Origin: Pseudaestuariivita atlantica
GTDB lineage: Bacteria; Pseudomonadota; Alphaproteobacteria; Rhodobacterales; Rhodobacteraceae
Assembly: GCF_001205715.1 (NCBI RefSeq)
Contig: NZ_AQQZ01000007.1
Location: forward strand, 62,001-126,000
Direction of reading: 5' to 3'
Length of the DNA stretch: 64,000 nt
Shown here: piece after piece, positions 9,448-17,917 of the stretch
Layout of the letters: each line of letters opens with the position of its first letter
Position numbering within the stretch: position 1 is the first letter of the stretch
Notes under the pieces: generated by a model
Told to the model about the DNA's origin: nothing
Databases searched by the model: none
The model's input: the letters and a program-made list of their open reading frames with translations, nothing else
Program-made: the position numbers and the translations under genes

Positions 9448-10034
9448 CGCGCCGCGTCGCGATCCTGATTTCGGGCGGTGGGTCGAACATGGTGGCGCTG
9501 GTGCGCAGCATGGTAGACGACCATCCCGCGCGTCCCTGCCTTGTCCTTGCCAATTCCGCCGATGCGGGCGGCCTTGCCCGCGCCGCCGAGATGGGGGTCG
9601 AGACGGCGGTGGTCGATCACCGCCCGTTCAAGGGCGACCGCCCGGCATTCGAGGCGGTTCTGCACGACCGCATTACCGAGGCCGCGCCCGACATCATCTG
9701 CCTTGCCGGGTTCATGCGCGTCCTGACGGCGGGGTTCGTCGATCGCTGGTCGGGCCGGATGCTGAACATTCACCCCTCGCTTCTGCCGAAATACCGCGGG
9801 CTCGACACCCACGCGCGGGCCCTCGCGGCGGGAGAGACGGAACACGGATGCACCGTGCACGAGGTCACGCCGCACCTTGATGACGGGCCGATCCTTGGTC
9901 AGGCGAAGGTCCCGGTGGTGCCGGGAGAAGCGCCAGAGACGCTGGCCGCGCGCGTGCTGGCGCGAGAGCACGAGCTTTACCCCGCCGTGCTGCGCCGCTT
10001 TGCCAGTGGGGACCGGACGCCGATCCACATCTAG
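9444..10034 (+). CDS. purN: Phosphoribosylglycinamide formyltransferase PurN
   Basis: The 10-formyl-THF-dependent GAR transformylase, 196 residues. The start is a GTG inside the purM stop (GTGA). Family motifs are [12 protein letters not shown] at the N-terminus (phosphate loop), CLAGFMRVL, and the catalytic [16 protein letters not shown] with the Asn-His pair, followed by GCTVHEV and DDGPIL with the third catalytic Asp. It follows purM without a gap and is translationally coupled to it. Confidence 0.97.
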   Translation: MTRRVAILISGGGSNMVALVRSMVDDHPARPCLVLANSADAGGLARAAEMGVETAVVDHRPFKGDRPAFEAVLHDRITEAAPDIICLAGFMRVLTAGFVDRWSGRMLNIHPSLLPKYRGLDTHARALAAGETEHGCTVHEVTPHLDDGPILGQAKVPVVPGEAPETLAARVLAREHELYPAVLRRFASGDRTPIHI

Positions 10035-10103
10035 GAGCCGCAATCACAGGTTGCCCGTTCACGAGGCATCTGTAGAGTGGCAGGACAGAACGACAAGGCA
10101 CGC

Positions 10104-11261
10104 ATGGAAACGATCACAACAACCGAGGCGCTGTCAGATTTCTGCGCCCGCGCCTCGCAGACCGACTACGTGACTGTCGACACCGAATTCCTGCGGGAAC
10201 GGACCTATTACTCGAAACTGTGCCTGATCCAGCTGGCCTATGCCGGTGACGGCGAAAACGACGCGGTGCTGGTCGATCCGCTGGCGGGCGATCTGTCGCT
10301 TGACCCGATGTACGACCTCTTCCGCGACAAGTCGGTGGTGAAGGTGTTCCACGCCGCCCGGCAGGATATCGAGATCTTCTTCGTCGAGGCGGGCGTCTTT
10401 CCCGAACCGCTGTTCGACACGCAGGTCGCCGCGATGGTCTGCGGGTTCGGGGAGCAGGTGGGATACGAGACGCTGGTGCGCAAGATCGCGCGCAAGTCGC
10501 TCGACAAGTCCTCCCGCTTCACCGACTGGTCGCGCCGCCCTCTGAGTGACGCGCAGAAGAAATACGCGCTGGGCGACGTCACCCACCTGCGCGAGATCTA
10601 CGAGCACCTCGCCGCCAAGATCGACAAGAGCGGGCGGGCGCACTGGGTCGAAGAGGAACTGGCGATCCTGACGGCGCCCGAAACCTACCAGAACCCGCCC
10701 GACGAGGCGTGGCAGCGGGTCAAGACCCGCACGAATTCGACGCGGTTCCTTGGTCTTGTAAAGGAACTGGCGGCGTTCCGCGAACGCTATGCGCAGGCCA
10801 ACAACGTGCCGCGCAACCGGGTGTTCAAGGATGACGCGCTGGTGGAGCTCGCTTCGACCAAGCCACGGTCTCAGCAGGACCTTGGCCGGTCGCGGCTGTT
10901 GCTTCGCGAGGCGCGCAAGGGCGCGATCGCCGAAGGTATCCTGGAGGCGGTCGAGGCCGGGCTGAACATGCCCGACGCCGATCTGCCGCGGGCCGAACGG
11001 GGCCGCGAGAAGCTGCAGGTCAATCCCGCGCTTGCCGACCTTCTGCGGGTGCTTCTGAAGGCCAAGTCGGACGAGACCGAGGTCGCTTCGCGCCTGATCG
11101 CCTCGGCCTCGGACCTCGATGCCATCGCCGCGGGGTCGCGCGACGTGCCGGCCCTGTCGGGCTGGCGTCGGGAGGTGTTCGGGGACGAGGCGTTGCGCCT
11201 GTGCGATGGCAAGACCGCGCTGGCCGCCAAGGGCAGCCGGGTCGTCACCATCGAGTTGTAG
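10104..11261 (+). CDS. rnd: Ribonuclease D
   Basis: A 385-residue 3'-5' exoribonuclease that trims tRNA and other stable RNA precursors. The DEDD-Y exonuclease core is complete: VDTEFLRE near residue 25 (Asp and Glu), FHAARQDIEIF (second Asp), and YALGDVTHL (Tyr and last Asp). An HRDC helical domain follows, with VFKDDALVELA, and the C-terminal part is helical. The ATG at 10104 fits the family start; ten extra codons upstream are optional. It is 69 bases downstream of purN and probably separately expressed. Confidence 0.95.
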   Translation: METITTTEALSDFCARASQTDYVTVDTEFLRERTYYSKLCLIQLAYAGDGENDAVLVDPLAGDLSLDPMYDLFRDKSVVKVFHAARQDIEIFFVEAGVFPEPLFDTQVAAMVCGFGEQVGYETLVRKIARKSLDKSSRFTDWSRRPLSDAQKKYALGDVTHLREIYEHLAAKIDKSGRAHWVEEELAILTAPETYQNPPDEAWQRVKTRTNSTRFLGLVKELAAFRERYAQANNVPRNRVFKDDALVELASTKPRSQQDLGRSRLLLREARKGAIAEGILEAVEAGLNMPDADLPRAERGREKLQVNPALADLLRVLLKAKSDETEVASRLIASASDLDAIAAGSRDVPALSGWRREVFGDEALRLCDGKTALAAKGSRVVTIEL

Positions 11262-11270
11262 GGCTGTCCC

Positions 11271-11771
11271 TCAGCGCCGCGATTCAAGCGCGTTCGACGC
11301 GCTGACCAGGCGGATGCGGGAGATGCCGGCAAGGTCGTCGTCCGATACACGCACGCCCGCAGTCACGGTACGCGCAAGCGAGGTGCCGACGGCGGTGATG
11401 CCGGGATTGTAAAGCGTGCGCAGCGCGTAGACGCGGGTGCTGCCTTCGACCCCTTCCAGCACCAGCCGCGTGTCATAGGCGCCGATCCGTTCGGTGATGC
11501 CGGTCGCCACGATCAGCGCACCGCCCGGTTTGCGGTCGACCCGCAGGTCGGTCACCTGCAGGACGGGCACGCCGGAATAGGATTTGTCGGGGCGCCGCGC
11601 GGCAAAGACCGACCGTTGCGGAATAAGCGGGTTGCTTTCGCGCGCCGCGTCCAGTTCCACCGGTTCGCCGCGACCGAACCAGTTGAACGGGTTCAGGCGC
11701 GACTCGCGCACGGCACCGCAACTGCTCAACACGAAGGCGGACAGGATGAGGATGGAAATGGCGCGTGTCAT
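11271..11771 (-). CDS. Small outer-membrane-type lipoprotein, unknown function
   Basis: A 166-residue protein with a lipoprotein signal: a basic start, a hydrophobic stretch and the lipobox LSSC at residues 16-19. The mature protein contains NPFNWFGRGEPVEL and a beta-rich C-terminal region (LQVTDLRVDRKPGGALIVA). I do not recognise a named family, although proteins of this layout are common in Rhodobacteraceae next to RNase D. The start at 11771 places the signal peptide correctly; the longer frame adds a basic non-signal leader. The gene is convergent with rnd (9 bases apart) and divergent from sufE. Confidence 0.72.
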   Translation of the reverse strand: MTRAISILILSAFVLSSCGAVRESRLNPFNWFGRGEPVELDAARESNPLIPQRSVFAARRPDKSYSGVPVLQVTDLRVDRKPGGALIVATGITERIGAYDTRLVLEGVEGSTRVYALRTLYNPGITAVGTSLARTVTAGVRVSDDDLAGISRIRLVSASNALESRR

Positions 11772-11900
11772 GGATCGGATTTCGCTCGTCTTTTGCGCGA
11801 CCCTAGTGGATCGCGGACGCGTTGAAAAGGCTTGCCCGCGCACTGGACGTCGCGGGTGCGCTCGCCTAGGTCAGGGACAACGGCAAGGGCAGGGGCGGAC

Positions 11901-12308
11901 ATGGCGCAACCGGCATTCGAAGACATCGTGGCGGATTTCGAGTTTTTCGACGATTGGGAGGACCGGTACCGTTACGTGATCGAGAAGGGGCAGGCGATGC
12001 CCCCGCTGGATGACGCTTTGAAAGTGCCCGCGACCAAGGTGGATGGCTGCGCCAGCCAGGTCTGGCTGCATCCCGAACCCGACGGGTCCACCTTCCATTT
12101 CCGCGGTGACAGCGACGCGATGATCGTGCGCGGCCTGATCGCGGTCCTGCGTGCATTGTATGACGGCCTGCCGATGGGCGAGGTCGCCCGCGTCGACGCC
12201 GGCGCCGAGTTCGCGCGGCTGGGCCTGAACGATCACCTGTCGGCGCAACGCTCGAACGGGCTGCGCGCGATGATCGGCCGCATCCGCGAGGTCGCGGCCA
12301 AGGCGTGA
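11901..12308 (+). CDS. sufE: SufE-family cysteine desulfurase sulfur acceptor
   Basis: 135 residues. SufE accepts persulfide sulfur from SufS and passes it on for Fe-S cluster assembly. The active-site cysteine lies in TKVDGCASQVWL near residue 50, and the fold continues with FRGDSDAMIVRGLIAVL and the helical C-terminus LSAQRSNGLRAMIGRI. The start at 11901 follows a purine-rich stretch (GGGGCGGAC). No suf operon genes are adjacent, so this is an orphan copy, as is frequent in Rhodobacteraceae. Confidence 0.93.
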   Translation: MAQPAFEDIVADFEFFDDWEDRYRYVIEKGQAMPPLDDALKVPATKVDGCASQVWLHPEPDGSTFHFRGDSDAMIVRGLIAVLRALYDGLPMGEVARVDAGAEFARLGLNDHLSAQRSNGLRAMIGRIREVAAKA

Positions 12309-12351
12309 TGCCCTGGCCGCTGGATCGCGGTATTTTCCCGGACAGGCGCCG

Positions 12352-13656
12352 TCAGTGACCCACCACGATCCGCGTTTTCTGGCCGGGTTCGATTTCAACG
12401 TTTGTCCTGAAATTCCGGCCGATTGACACGGTGTATTCGCCCGGATCCAGCGCGGCGCTCTCACCGCTGACATGGCCCTTGAACACCATTTCTCCGGTGC
12501 TCGTCGACGTGACCGTGAACGGTGCATTGACGGCCAGCGCCATCGAGCGCTGCATCGCCTGCGGGTGCCCTGCATCGAAATAGGTGCCGTTGCCAGCAGC
12601 GGCCCATCTTTCGAACTTCTCCTTGTGGGCATCGTCCGAAATGTTCAAACCGACGATGTTGAGCACGACGTCGTGGCCGGTAGTGGTGAGATATTGGATG
12701 GCTTCATCGACGTTGCCGTCGCAGTTTTCGTCACCGTCGGTGAAAAGGGCCACGATCCGATGGGATTCCGGATCCGTCCCTCCAAGGTCGTCAGGCACGC
12801 GCGCCAGCGAGGCGGCAATGGGAGTGGCGCCGCTCGCATGCACTTCCTGCAGCGCGCCGGCAACCTGATCGTGCTCTTCCGCCAAATGGGGCGGCGACAT
12901 CAAGGTGGTGAAGTAGGAATCGCCATTCGAACGCGTCTGCTCTTCGGCGCCCGGCAGCTTGGGGCCGAACACGCGCAACGCCAGGATGCACTGCGGCGGG
13001 ATCGCGGCCCATGCGGTCTTCTTTGCAAGAAATCTCGCGACATCGATCCGCTTTTCCGTGCGATCGTTCAACTCGATTTCCGTGTCCATGGAACCCGACG
13101 CGTCGAAAACGATTTCCACCGTGGTGCGCGGGGTTTGAACGTGGATCGGCTCTCGCAGTTCGTGCACCTGGTGCTGGTCGTACGGACGGTGCCCGCCTTC
13201 TGACAAAGGCCGCATGTTCATCCGCGATTCATTCAGGACTTCGAGCGAACCGCGGGTATGGCCGGGGTCCTTCGACAACCGCGAGATGGTGACGTCGAAA
13301 CTGCCCCCGTTGTCACCGTACATGCCTTCATTGTCGTTGACGATGAAACTGAGGTTGCCGCTTTTCTCGACCTTGATCGTTTGCGTTTCGGAGGTGACGG
13401 CGAACATTTGCGCCGTGCCGTCATCGGCCTTGATCCGGCCGATCAAACCGTGCTTGGCAAATCCCTTGGCCGGGAAGCTTGAATGCTTCTCCGCAATAAC
13501 GCCGCTACCCTCCGGTGGTACGCGCAGGTTGGTTGGTCCCTGGTTCGCAATCTTGCCCTCGGCAAAAATCGTGAATTCATCGCCGGGCTTGAACTCCATC
13601 CCGCTATCGGTCCATTGCGGTGAATCCGCGCGCACCTTTAATTTAGTCTGGCTCAT
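12352..13656 (-). CDS. LecA-like lectin domain fused to a von Willebrand factor A domain
   Basis: A 434-residue protein without signal peptide or membrane segment. Residues 15-125 resemble Pseudomonas PA-IL/LecA: KPGDEFTIFAEGKI and GPT early, then NDNEGMYGDNGGSF at 107-120, matching the LecA calcium loop (D108 for D100, D115/N116 for N107/N108). The LecA galactose residues His50/Gln53 have no obvious counterparts. Residues 178-375 form a VWA domain with an intact MIDAS: DASGS at 185-189, T278, and D307 in FTDGDE. Residues 380-434 form a small beta domain ending in PGQKTRIVV. It stands alone after an AT-rich upstream region unlike its surroundings, suggesting acquisition. Function unknown; calcium-dependent binding is an inference. 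Confidence 0.8.
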   Translation of the reverse strand: MSQTKLKVRADSPQWTDSGMEFKPGDEFTIFAEGKIANQGPTNLRVPPEGSGVIAEKHSSFPAKGFAKHGLIGRIKADDGTAQMFAVTSETQTIKVEKSGNLSFIVNDNEGMYGDNGGSFDVTISRLSKDPGHTRGSLEVLNESRMNMRPLSEGGHRPYDQHQVHELREPIHVQTPRTTVEIVFDASGSMDTEIELNDRTEKRIDVARFLAKKTAWAAIPPQCILALRVFGPKLPGAEEQTRSNGDSYFTTLMSPPHLAEEHDQVAGALQEVHASGATPIAASLARVPDDLGGTDPESHRIVALFTDGDENCDGNVDEAIQYLTTTGHDVVLNIVGLNISDDAHKEKFERWAAAGNGTYFDAGHPQAMQRSMALAVNAPFTVTSTSTGEMVFKGHVSGESAALDPGEYTVSIGRNFRTNVEIEPGQKTRIVVGH

Positions 13657-13705
13657 TTCAGTCTCGCTATGTGAAATAAAAAGGAACAAAAAATTCCTGA
13701 TGGGA

Positions 13706-13735
13706 ACGTTACGAGTATCGGAAGCCGTGAGTCAA
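13706..13735 (-). promoter_or_regulatory. Possible sigma70-type promoter of the lectin-VWA gene
   Basis: On the minus strand, TTGACT (13735-13730) and TAACGT (13711-13706) are separated by 18 bases, about 50 bases upstream of the ATG at 13656. The whole interval 13657-13936 is non-coding and visibly richer in A and T than its neighbours. The -10 match is only moderate. Confidence 0.35.
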
Positions 13736-13936
13736 CAAATTCAGTGAGTTAGATTTTTTCGGAGATTCTACCGTATGAAAAAAAGCAGCCGAAAGAGCAC
13801 TGGAGAAAAGTCGACATCCCGATAATTCAATCACTTAATACGGCGCGATTGTTCTGTGACAACTTTAGGAATTGTCTACGTTCAGGATATTATGCGGCGC
13901 CGGAACATGCCCTCCAGCGCGCGCCTGTGTTCGCCA

Positions 13937-14566
13937 TCACGCGAATTCTTGAAGCGCGATTCTCAGGTCCCCGTACCCCGTGAACCGCCGCTCGAAGCTA
14001 AGGCCCATCCTGTCGGCACAGGCGCGGGCGCGGGCGGTCAGGTCGGGGTCGTCCGTCTGGGCCTGGTACACCACGCGGGTGTAGTGGCCGAAATAGGTGT
14101 CCCTCAATTCCGGGTGCCGGTCGAGCCCGAGTGGTTTCCACACGAAGGCGTCGAATTGCCGGGCGAGGAAATCGGTCAGGTAGAAGGTCGTGATCTCGTC
14201 CTCGGCGCGGGCGGCGAAGGCCTCGTTCCCCTCGAAGAAGCTGTAGCAATGGGGCCCGGCGATCATCCGGACGCCCAGCCGGTCACAGGCCGCCTGCAAC
14301 AGCCCGCCGGTTCCGCAATCGGCGTAGACGACAAAGATGTCGGCATAATCGGCGCGCCGTTCCGCGACCACCTTTTCCACCGCCGGCACGATCTTGTCGG
14401 GCGCGATGTGGAAGATGGCGGGCAGGCATTGCAGGTCCATGTGCGACCAGCCGTTCGCCTCTTTCAGCGCGATGATCTCCCGCGCGAGCGCGCCGCAGGC
14501 CAGAAGAAGGATGCGGCCCGTTCCGGCCGCGTCCAACCCGTCATGCGTGAGGCTTTGATCGTCCAT
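13937..14566 (-). CDS. DUF1638 protein associated with corrinoid methyltransferases
   Basis: About 209 residues, a family of unknown biochemistry usually found next to corrinoid proteins and methyltransferases. Visible features are RILLLACGALAREIIALKEANG near the start (ILLLACGALAREI), ADIFVVYADCGTGGLL, and GPHCYSFFEGN, with several conserved Cys/His residues that could bind a metal. The ATG at 14566 is preferred; a TTG at 14602 is a longer alternative. It lies 48 bases downstream of the corrinoid protein gene, on the same strand, and is probably co-transcribed. A role in corrinoid methionine synthesis or reactivation is inferred from context only. Confidence 0.83.
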   Translation of the reverse strand: MDDQSLTHDGLDAAGTGRILLLACGALAREIIALKEANGWSHMDLQCLPAIFHIAPDKIVPAVEKVVAERRADYADIFVVYADCGTGGLLQAACDRLGVRMIAGPHCYSFFEGNEAFAARAEDEITTFYLTDFLARQFDAFVWKPLGLDRHPELRDTYFGHYTRVVYQAQTDDPDLTARARACADRMGLSFERRFTGYGDLRIALQEFA

Positions 14567-14614
14567 GGTGCAAGGATGCCCCATCCCGCCGGGTGCGATC
14601 AATACGCCGCCCGG

Positions 14615-15319
14615 TTACCCGGCGGCGCGCTGGTTGTGCTTGCGTGCGACGAATTCCTTGGCCGTCTCCACCGCCACGGCGGCATCCCGGCAATAGGCGT
14701 CGGCACCGATGGCCTTGCCGAATTCCTCGTTCAGGGGCGCACCGCCCACCAGCACGATGTAATCGTCGCGGATACCCTGTTCGACCATCGTGTCGATCAC
14801 GACCTTCATGTAGGGCATTGTGGTGGTCAGCAGCGCCGACATGCCGAGGATGTCGGGCTGTTCCGCCTCGATCGCCTCCAAGTAGCTTTCAACGGCGTTG
14901 TTGATGCCAAGGTCCACAACCTCGAATCCCGCGCCTTCCATCATCATCGACACGAGGTTCTTGCCGATGTCGTGGATGTCGCCCTTCACGGTGCCAATCA
15001 CCATCTTGCCGACGCGCGGTGCGCCGGTTTCGGCCAGAAGCGGTTTCAGGATGGCCATGCCGCCCTTCATCGCGTTCGCGGCCAGCAGCACCTCGGGCAC
15101 GAACAGGATGCCGTCGCGGAAATCCTGGCCCACGATGGTCATGCCGCCCACCAGCGCCTCGGTCAGGATGCGGTAGGGTTCCCAGCCGCGTTCGAGGAGG
15201 ATGTTCACGCCTTCCTCGATCTCTTCCTTCAGACCGTCATAGAGGTCATCGAACATCTGCTGGACAAGTTCGTCGTCGTCCAGTTCGGAAAGGATGATAT
15301 CGTCTTCTTGGTCCGACAT
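14615..15319 (-). CDS. Corrinoid (methylcobalamin-binding) protein, MetH/MtbC type
   Basis: A 234-residue cobalamin carrier. Residues 1-95 form the helical cap domain (Met synthase B12-binding domain 1). The Rossmann B12 domain follows with GDIHDIGKN (His116, the lower axial Co ligand), SALLTTT at 161-167 and VLVGGAPL. It has no catalytic methyltransferase domain, so it must work with separate partners. The ATG at 15319 begins the conserved acidic N-terminus; the longer frame is basic and unrelated. With DUF1638 downstream and a BHMT-type homocysteine methyltransferase 2.6 kb away, it probably belongs to the split methionine synthase of Roseobacter-group bacteria. Confidence 0.9.
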   Translation of the reverse strand: MSDQEDDIILSELDDDELVQQMFDDLYDGLKEEIEEGVNILLERGWEPYRILTEALVGGMTIVGQDFRDGILFVPEVLLAANAMKGGMAILKPLLAETGAPRVGKMVIGTVKGDIHDIGKNLVSMMMEGAGFEVVDLGINNAVESYLEAIEAEQPDILGMSALLTTTMPYMKVVIDTMVEQGIRDDYIVLVGGAPLNEEFGKAIGADAYCRDAAVAVETAKEFVARKHNQRAAG

Positions 15320-15441
15320 GGCGGGGCTCCGTGCGGGGTGTTTTGCCAGCCTTCGCGCGAAGTGCGTATCCGGGCTGTCTGAAAACCGACATCGGCGGTT
15401 CCGTCCCCGACTTCTAGGGGCGGCGCCGCGCATTGTGAAAT

Positions 15442-15464
15442 GATAATCCTTCAAGAAGATTATC
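15442..15464. promoter_or_regulatory. Inverted repeat between the corrinoid and radical SAM genes
   Basis: A perfect 7-base inverted repeat GATAATC-N9-GATTATC in the 186-base region between divergent genes. It could be an operator for the corrinoid/DUF1638 unit or the radical SAM gene. No T-run follows, so it is not a terminator. No cobalamin or SAM riboswitch-like box was recognised here. Confidence 0.35.
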
Positions 15465-15505
15465 GGCTTGTTGTGAATGTTCCGCATTTGTTCTAATCAT
15501 GGCCC

Positions 15506-16597
15506 ATGACCCAGCCACCCGATGCCATCGATCCGGCGCGACGGCGTGCGCGAGGCGCCGTCAGCAACGCGCCCGGCCGGTTCGACCTGGCGCGGGAAGC
15601 GGTGGATGACGGGTGGGACCGGGAGGAGGATCTGCCGCCCTTCCGGACCGAGGTGAGCGTTGAACATCCGCGCCGCGTCATCACCCGCAACACCTCGCCC
15701 GACTTGTCGTTCGACCGCGCGATCAATCCCTATCGCGGGTGCGAGCATGGCTGCGTCTACTGCTTTGCACGGCCCACGCACGCCTATCTGGGCCTGTCGG
15801 CGGGGCTTGATTTCGAAACGCGGCTGGTGGCCAAGGACGGCGCGGCTGAGGTGCTGGAGGCGGAGCTGCGCAAGCCGTCCTACCGCGCCGACGTTCTGGC
15901 GCTTGGCACGGCGACCGATCCCTACCAACCGGAAGAGCGGGACCGCCGCCTGACGCGCGAGGTGCTGAAGGTGCTGGCCCGCGCGCGGCACCCGGTGGCC
16001 ATAGTGACCAAGGGTACTCTGATCGAGCGGGATATCGACCTGCTTGGCCCCATGGCGGCGGAGGGGCTGGTGCGAGTGGGCATGTCGATCACGACGCTCG
16101 ACGCGCGGCTCGCCCGCGCGATGGAGCCGCGCTGCCCCACGCCCGCGCGCCGGTTGGCGGCAGTGCAGCGGCTGTCGGAGGCCGGGGTGCCGGTGCGGGT
16201 CATGACCTCTCCGATCGTGCCGGGGCTGACGGATCACGAGGTCGAGGCGCTTCTGGCCGCGGCAGCCAAGGCCGGGGCCGTGGGCGCAAGCTGGGTCATG
16301 CTGCGCCTGCCGCGAGAGGTCTCACCGCTCTTCCGCGAATGGCTCGAAGAACACGTACCCGACCGCGCGGCGCGGGTCATGGCGCGGGTGCGGGAAATGC
16401 ATGGCGGGCAGGATTACGACGCGCGCTGGGGGCACCGGTTGAGGGGGGAGGGGCATTACGCCCAGATGATCGCGGCCCGCTGGCGTCGCGCGGCGCGGGC
16501 CAACGGGCTGGACATACGCCTGCCCCCGCTCCGCACCGACCTCTTTCGCAGGCCGGAGCGGGCGGGAGACCAGCTTTCGCTGTTTGACGTCGGTTAA
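15506..16597 (+). CDS. PA0069-family radical SAM protein
   Basis: A 363-residue radical S-adenosylmethionine protein related to the spore photoproduct lyase-like PA0069 group; the substrate is unknown. The cluster motif is CEHGCVYC (CX3CX2C) near residue 80, preceded by DRAINPYRG. GTATDPYQPEE and AIVTKGTLIERDIDLL follow, typical of this family. The C-terminus is basic and ends in DQLSLFDVG. The ATG at 15506 gives the conserved N-terminus with ARRRARGAVSN. Its TAA overlaps by 4 bases the stop of the convergent DUF4242 gene. Confidence 0.9.
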   Translation: MTQPPDAIDPARRRARGAVSNAPGRFDLAREAVDDGWDREEDLPPFRTEVSVEHPRRVITRNTSPDLSFDRAINPYRGCEHGCVYCFARPTHAYLGLSAGLDFETRLVAKDGAAEVLEAELRKPSYRADVLALGTATDPYQPEERDRRLTREVLKVLARARHPVAIVTKGTLIERDIDLLGPMAAEGLVRVGMSITTLDARLARAMEPRCPTPARRLAAVQRLSEAGVPVRVMTSPIVPGLTDHEVEALLAAAAKAGAVGASWVMLRLPREVSPLFREWLEEHVPDRAARVMARVREMHGGQDYDARWGHRLRGEGHYAQMIAARWRRAARANGLDIRLPPLRTDLFRRPERAGDQLSLFDVG

Positions 16598-16869
16598 AGC
16601 CGCGCGGTTGTCGGGTCGATCCGCTTGCCGATCGGGGTGATCCTGTCCGCCGGGAACCCGCTTGCCTGCGCGTGCTCCTTGATCGCGGCCTCGTCCTCGG
16701 CCAGGTAAATACAGAACGATTTGTTGTCGGCGACATAGGAGTGCTGCCACTGCACGCGCGGGGCCAGCCGGGCCAGCGTGGCGTTGGATGTCTGTGCCGC
16801 AACGCTCAGTTCGGCGGGCGACATTGACCCGATCCCCGGTATTTCCCTTTCGATGACATAGGTTTGCAT
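16594..16869 (-). CDS. DUF4242 protein
   Basis: A 91-residue small alpha/beta (ferredoxin-like) protein. The sequence MQTYVIEREIPGIG, then VQWQHSYVADNKSFCIYLAED and AIKEHAQASGFPADRITPI, fits DUF4242; some members bind nickel, but function is unsettled. It is divergent from the LysR-type gene that starts about 100 bases away and could be its target. It shares four bases at its 3' end with the radical SAM gene. Confidence 0.85.
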   Translation of the reverse strand: MQTYVIEREIPGIGSMSPAELSVAAQTSNATLARLAPRVQWQHSYVADNKSFCIYLAEDEAAIKEHAQASGFPADRITPIGKRIDPTTARL

Positions 16870-16971
16870 GGCGGCCTCCTGTCCTGTTGGCTGATGGTCC
16901 TATCCTGCGCGCTTGCGCTGTCGCCTGCACGTCAGTTATCGATGGTCCGACATGACAAAATGTTGTGGCAC

Positions 16972-17916
16972 ATGCGCGCCGTCTCTCACCTGAAGGGCTG
17001 GCAGGCCGCGGATGCGGTGGCACGGCTGGGCGGCGTGGCCGCGGCGGCCGCCGAACTGGGCGTGACCGAGGCCGCCGTGACGGCGCAGATCCGGCGGCTC
17101 GAAGCGCGGCTGGGACGTGACTTGTTCCGGCGCACCTCTGCCGGGCTGGTCCCGACATCCTCGCTGGCGGGGGAAAGGGAGGCGCTGGCACGCGCCTTCG
17201 CGGCGTTGGGAGAGGTCGCGGGGCGGCTCGACGGGGCGGAGATGCCGGATCACCTGTCGATCACCGTCACCCAGACCTTTGCCGAGGTCTGGTTGCCGCG
17301 CCACCTGCCGGACCTGTTCGCGACCGAGGCGGAACTGGACCTGCGGCTCGACACGCGGTGGGAGGTGGTCGACCTCTCCCGGTCCGACATCCAGTTCGCG
17401 ATCCGCTACATGGATGATCCGGGGCCGGACCTGGGATCGGTCGACCTGATGCCCAGCGGCGTCGTGCCCATCTGCACACGCGATTTCGCGCGGCGCTACG
17501 GGTTGGGCCCGGAGACGCGCACGCTGGCCGGGGTGCCGATGGTCTGGTCTCCGGTGGCGACGTCGGACCCGGAATGGTGCGGCTGGCACGAATGGGCGGC
17601 GCGTACGGGGATCGAGGTGGATCCGCAGGGCGCGGGCGCGGGCGCGGCGGTGGAGATGTCGGCCTCGGGCGCGCGGATGGCGCGGATGGGGCTGGGCCTG
17701 GTGCTGGGCGGGCTGGCGGACAGCCTGCACGGCGTCATGGACGGCGAGCTTGTCATGCCGCTGGGTCCGCGAAGCGTGGTGCCGGCGCGCTTCTGGCACC
17801 GGCTGGTCTGGCAGAAGGCCCGGCGGCTGGGGCCGGTGCAGCGCCGGTTCCGCGACTGGATGGCGGCAAAGGCCGCCGCCGACCGCGCCGCGATGCGCCG
17901 CACCTTCGGGGTCTAG
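16972..17916 (+). CDS. LysR-family transcriptional regulator (GcvA-like)
   Basis: About 314 residues: an N-terminal winged helix-turn-helix (WQAADAVARLGGVAAAAAEL, then AAVTAQIRRLEARLGRDLF, RRTSAGLVPT), followed by a periplasmic-binding-protein-type effector domain with the GcvA-type segments FAIRYMDDPGPDL and LVLGGLADSLHG. ATGs at 16942 and 16972 are both possible; 16972 leaves the usual short leader before the HTH. It is divergent from DUF4242 and ends one base before the stop of the convergent methyltransferase gene. Confidence 0.85.
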   Translation: MRAVSHLKGWQAADAVARLGGVAAAAAELGVTEAAVTAQIRRLEARLGRDLFRRTSAGLVPTSSLAGEREALARAFAALGEVAGRLDGAEMPDHLSITVTQTFAEVWLPRHLPDLFATEAELDLRLDTRWEVVDLSRSDIQFAIRYMDDPGPDLGSVDLMPSGVVPICTRDFARRYGLGPETRTLAGVPMVWSPVATSDPEWCGWHEWAARTGIEVDPQGAGAGAAVEMSASGARMARMGLGLVLGGLADSLHGVMDGELVMPLGPRSVVPARFWHRLVWQKARRLGPVQRRFRDWMAAKAAADRAAMRRTFGV

Positions 17917-17917
17917 G

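Noticed and set aside
13856-15382. Long plus-strand open frame of 508 codons
   Set aside because: It is the antisense shadow of the DUF1638 and corrinoid genes; it is His/Asp/Arg-rich, has no domain, and spans two real genes.
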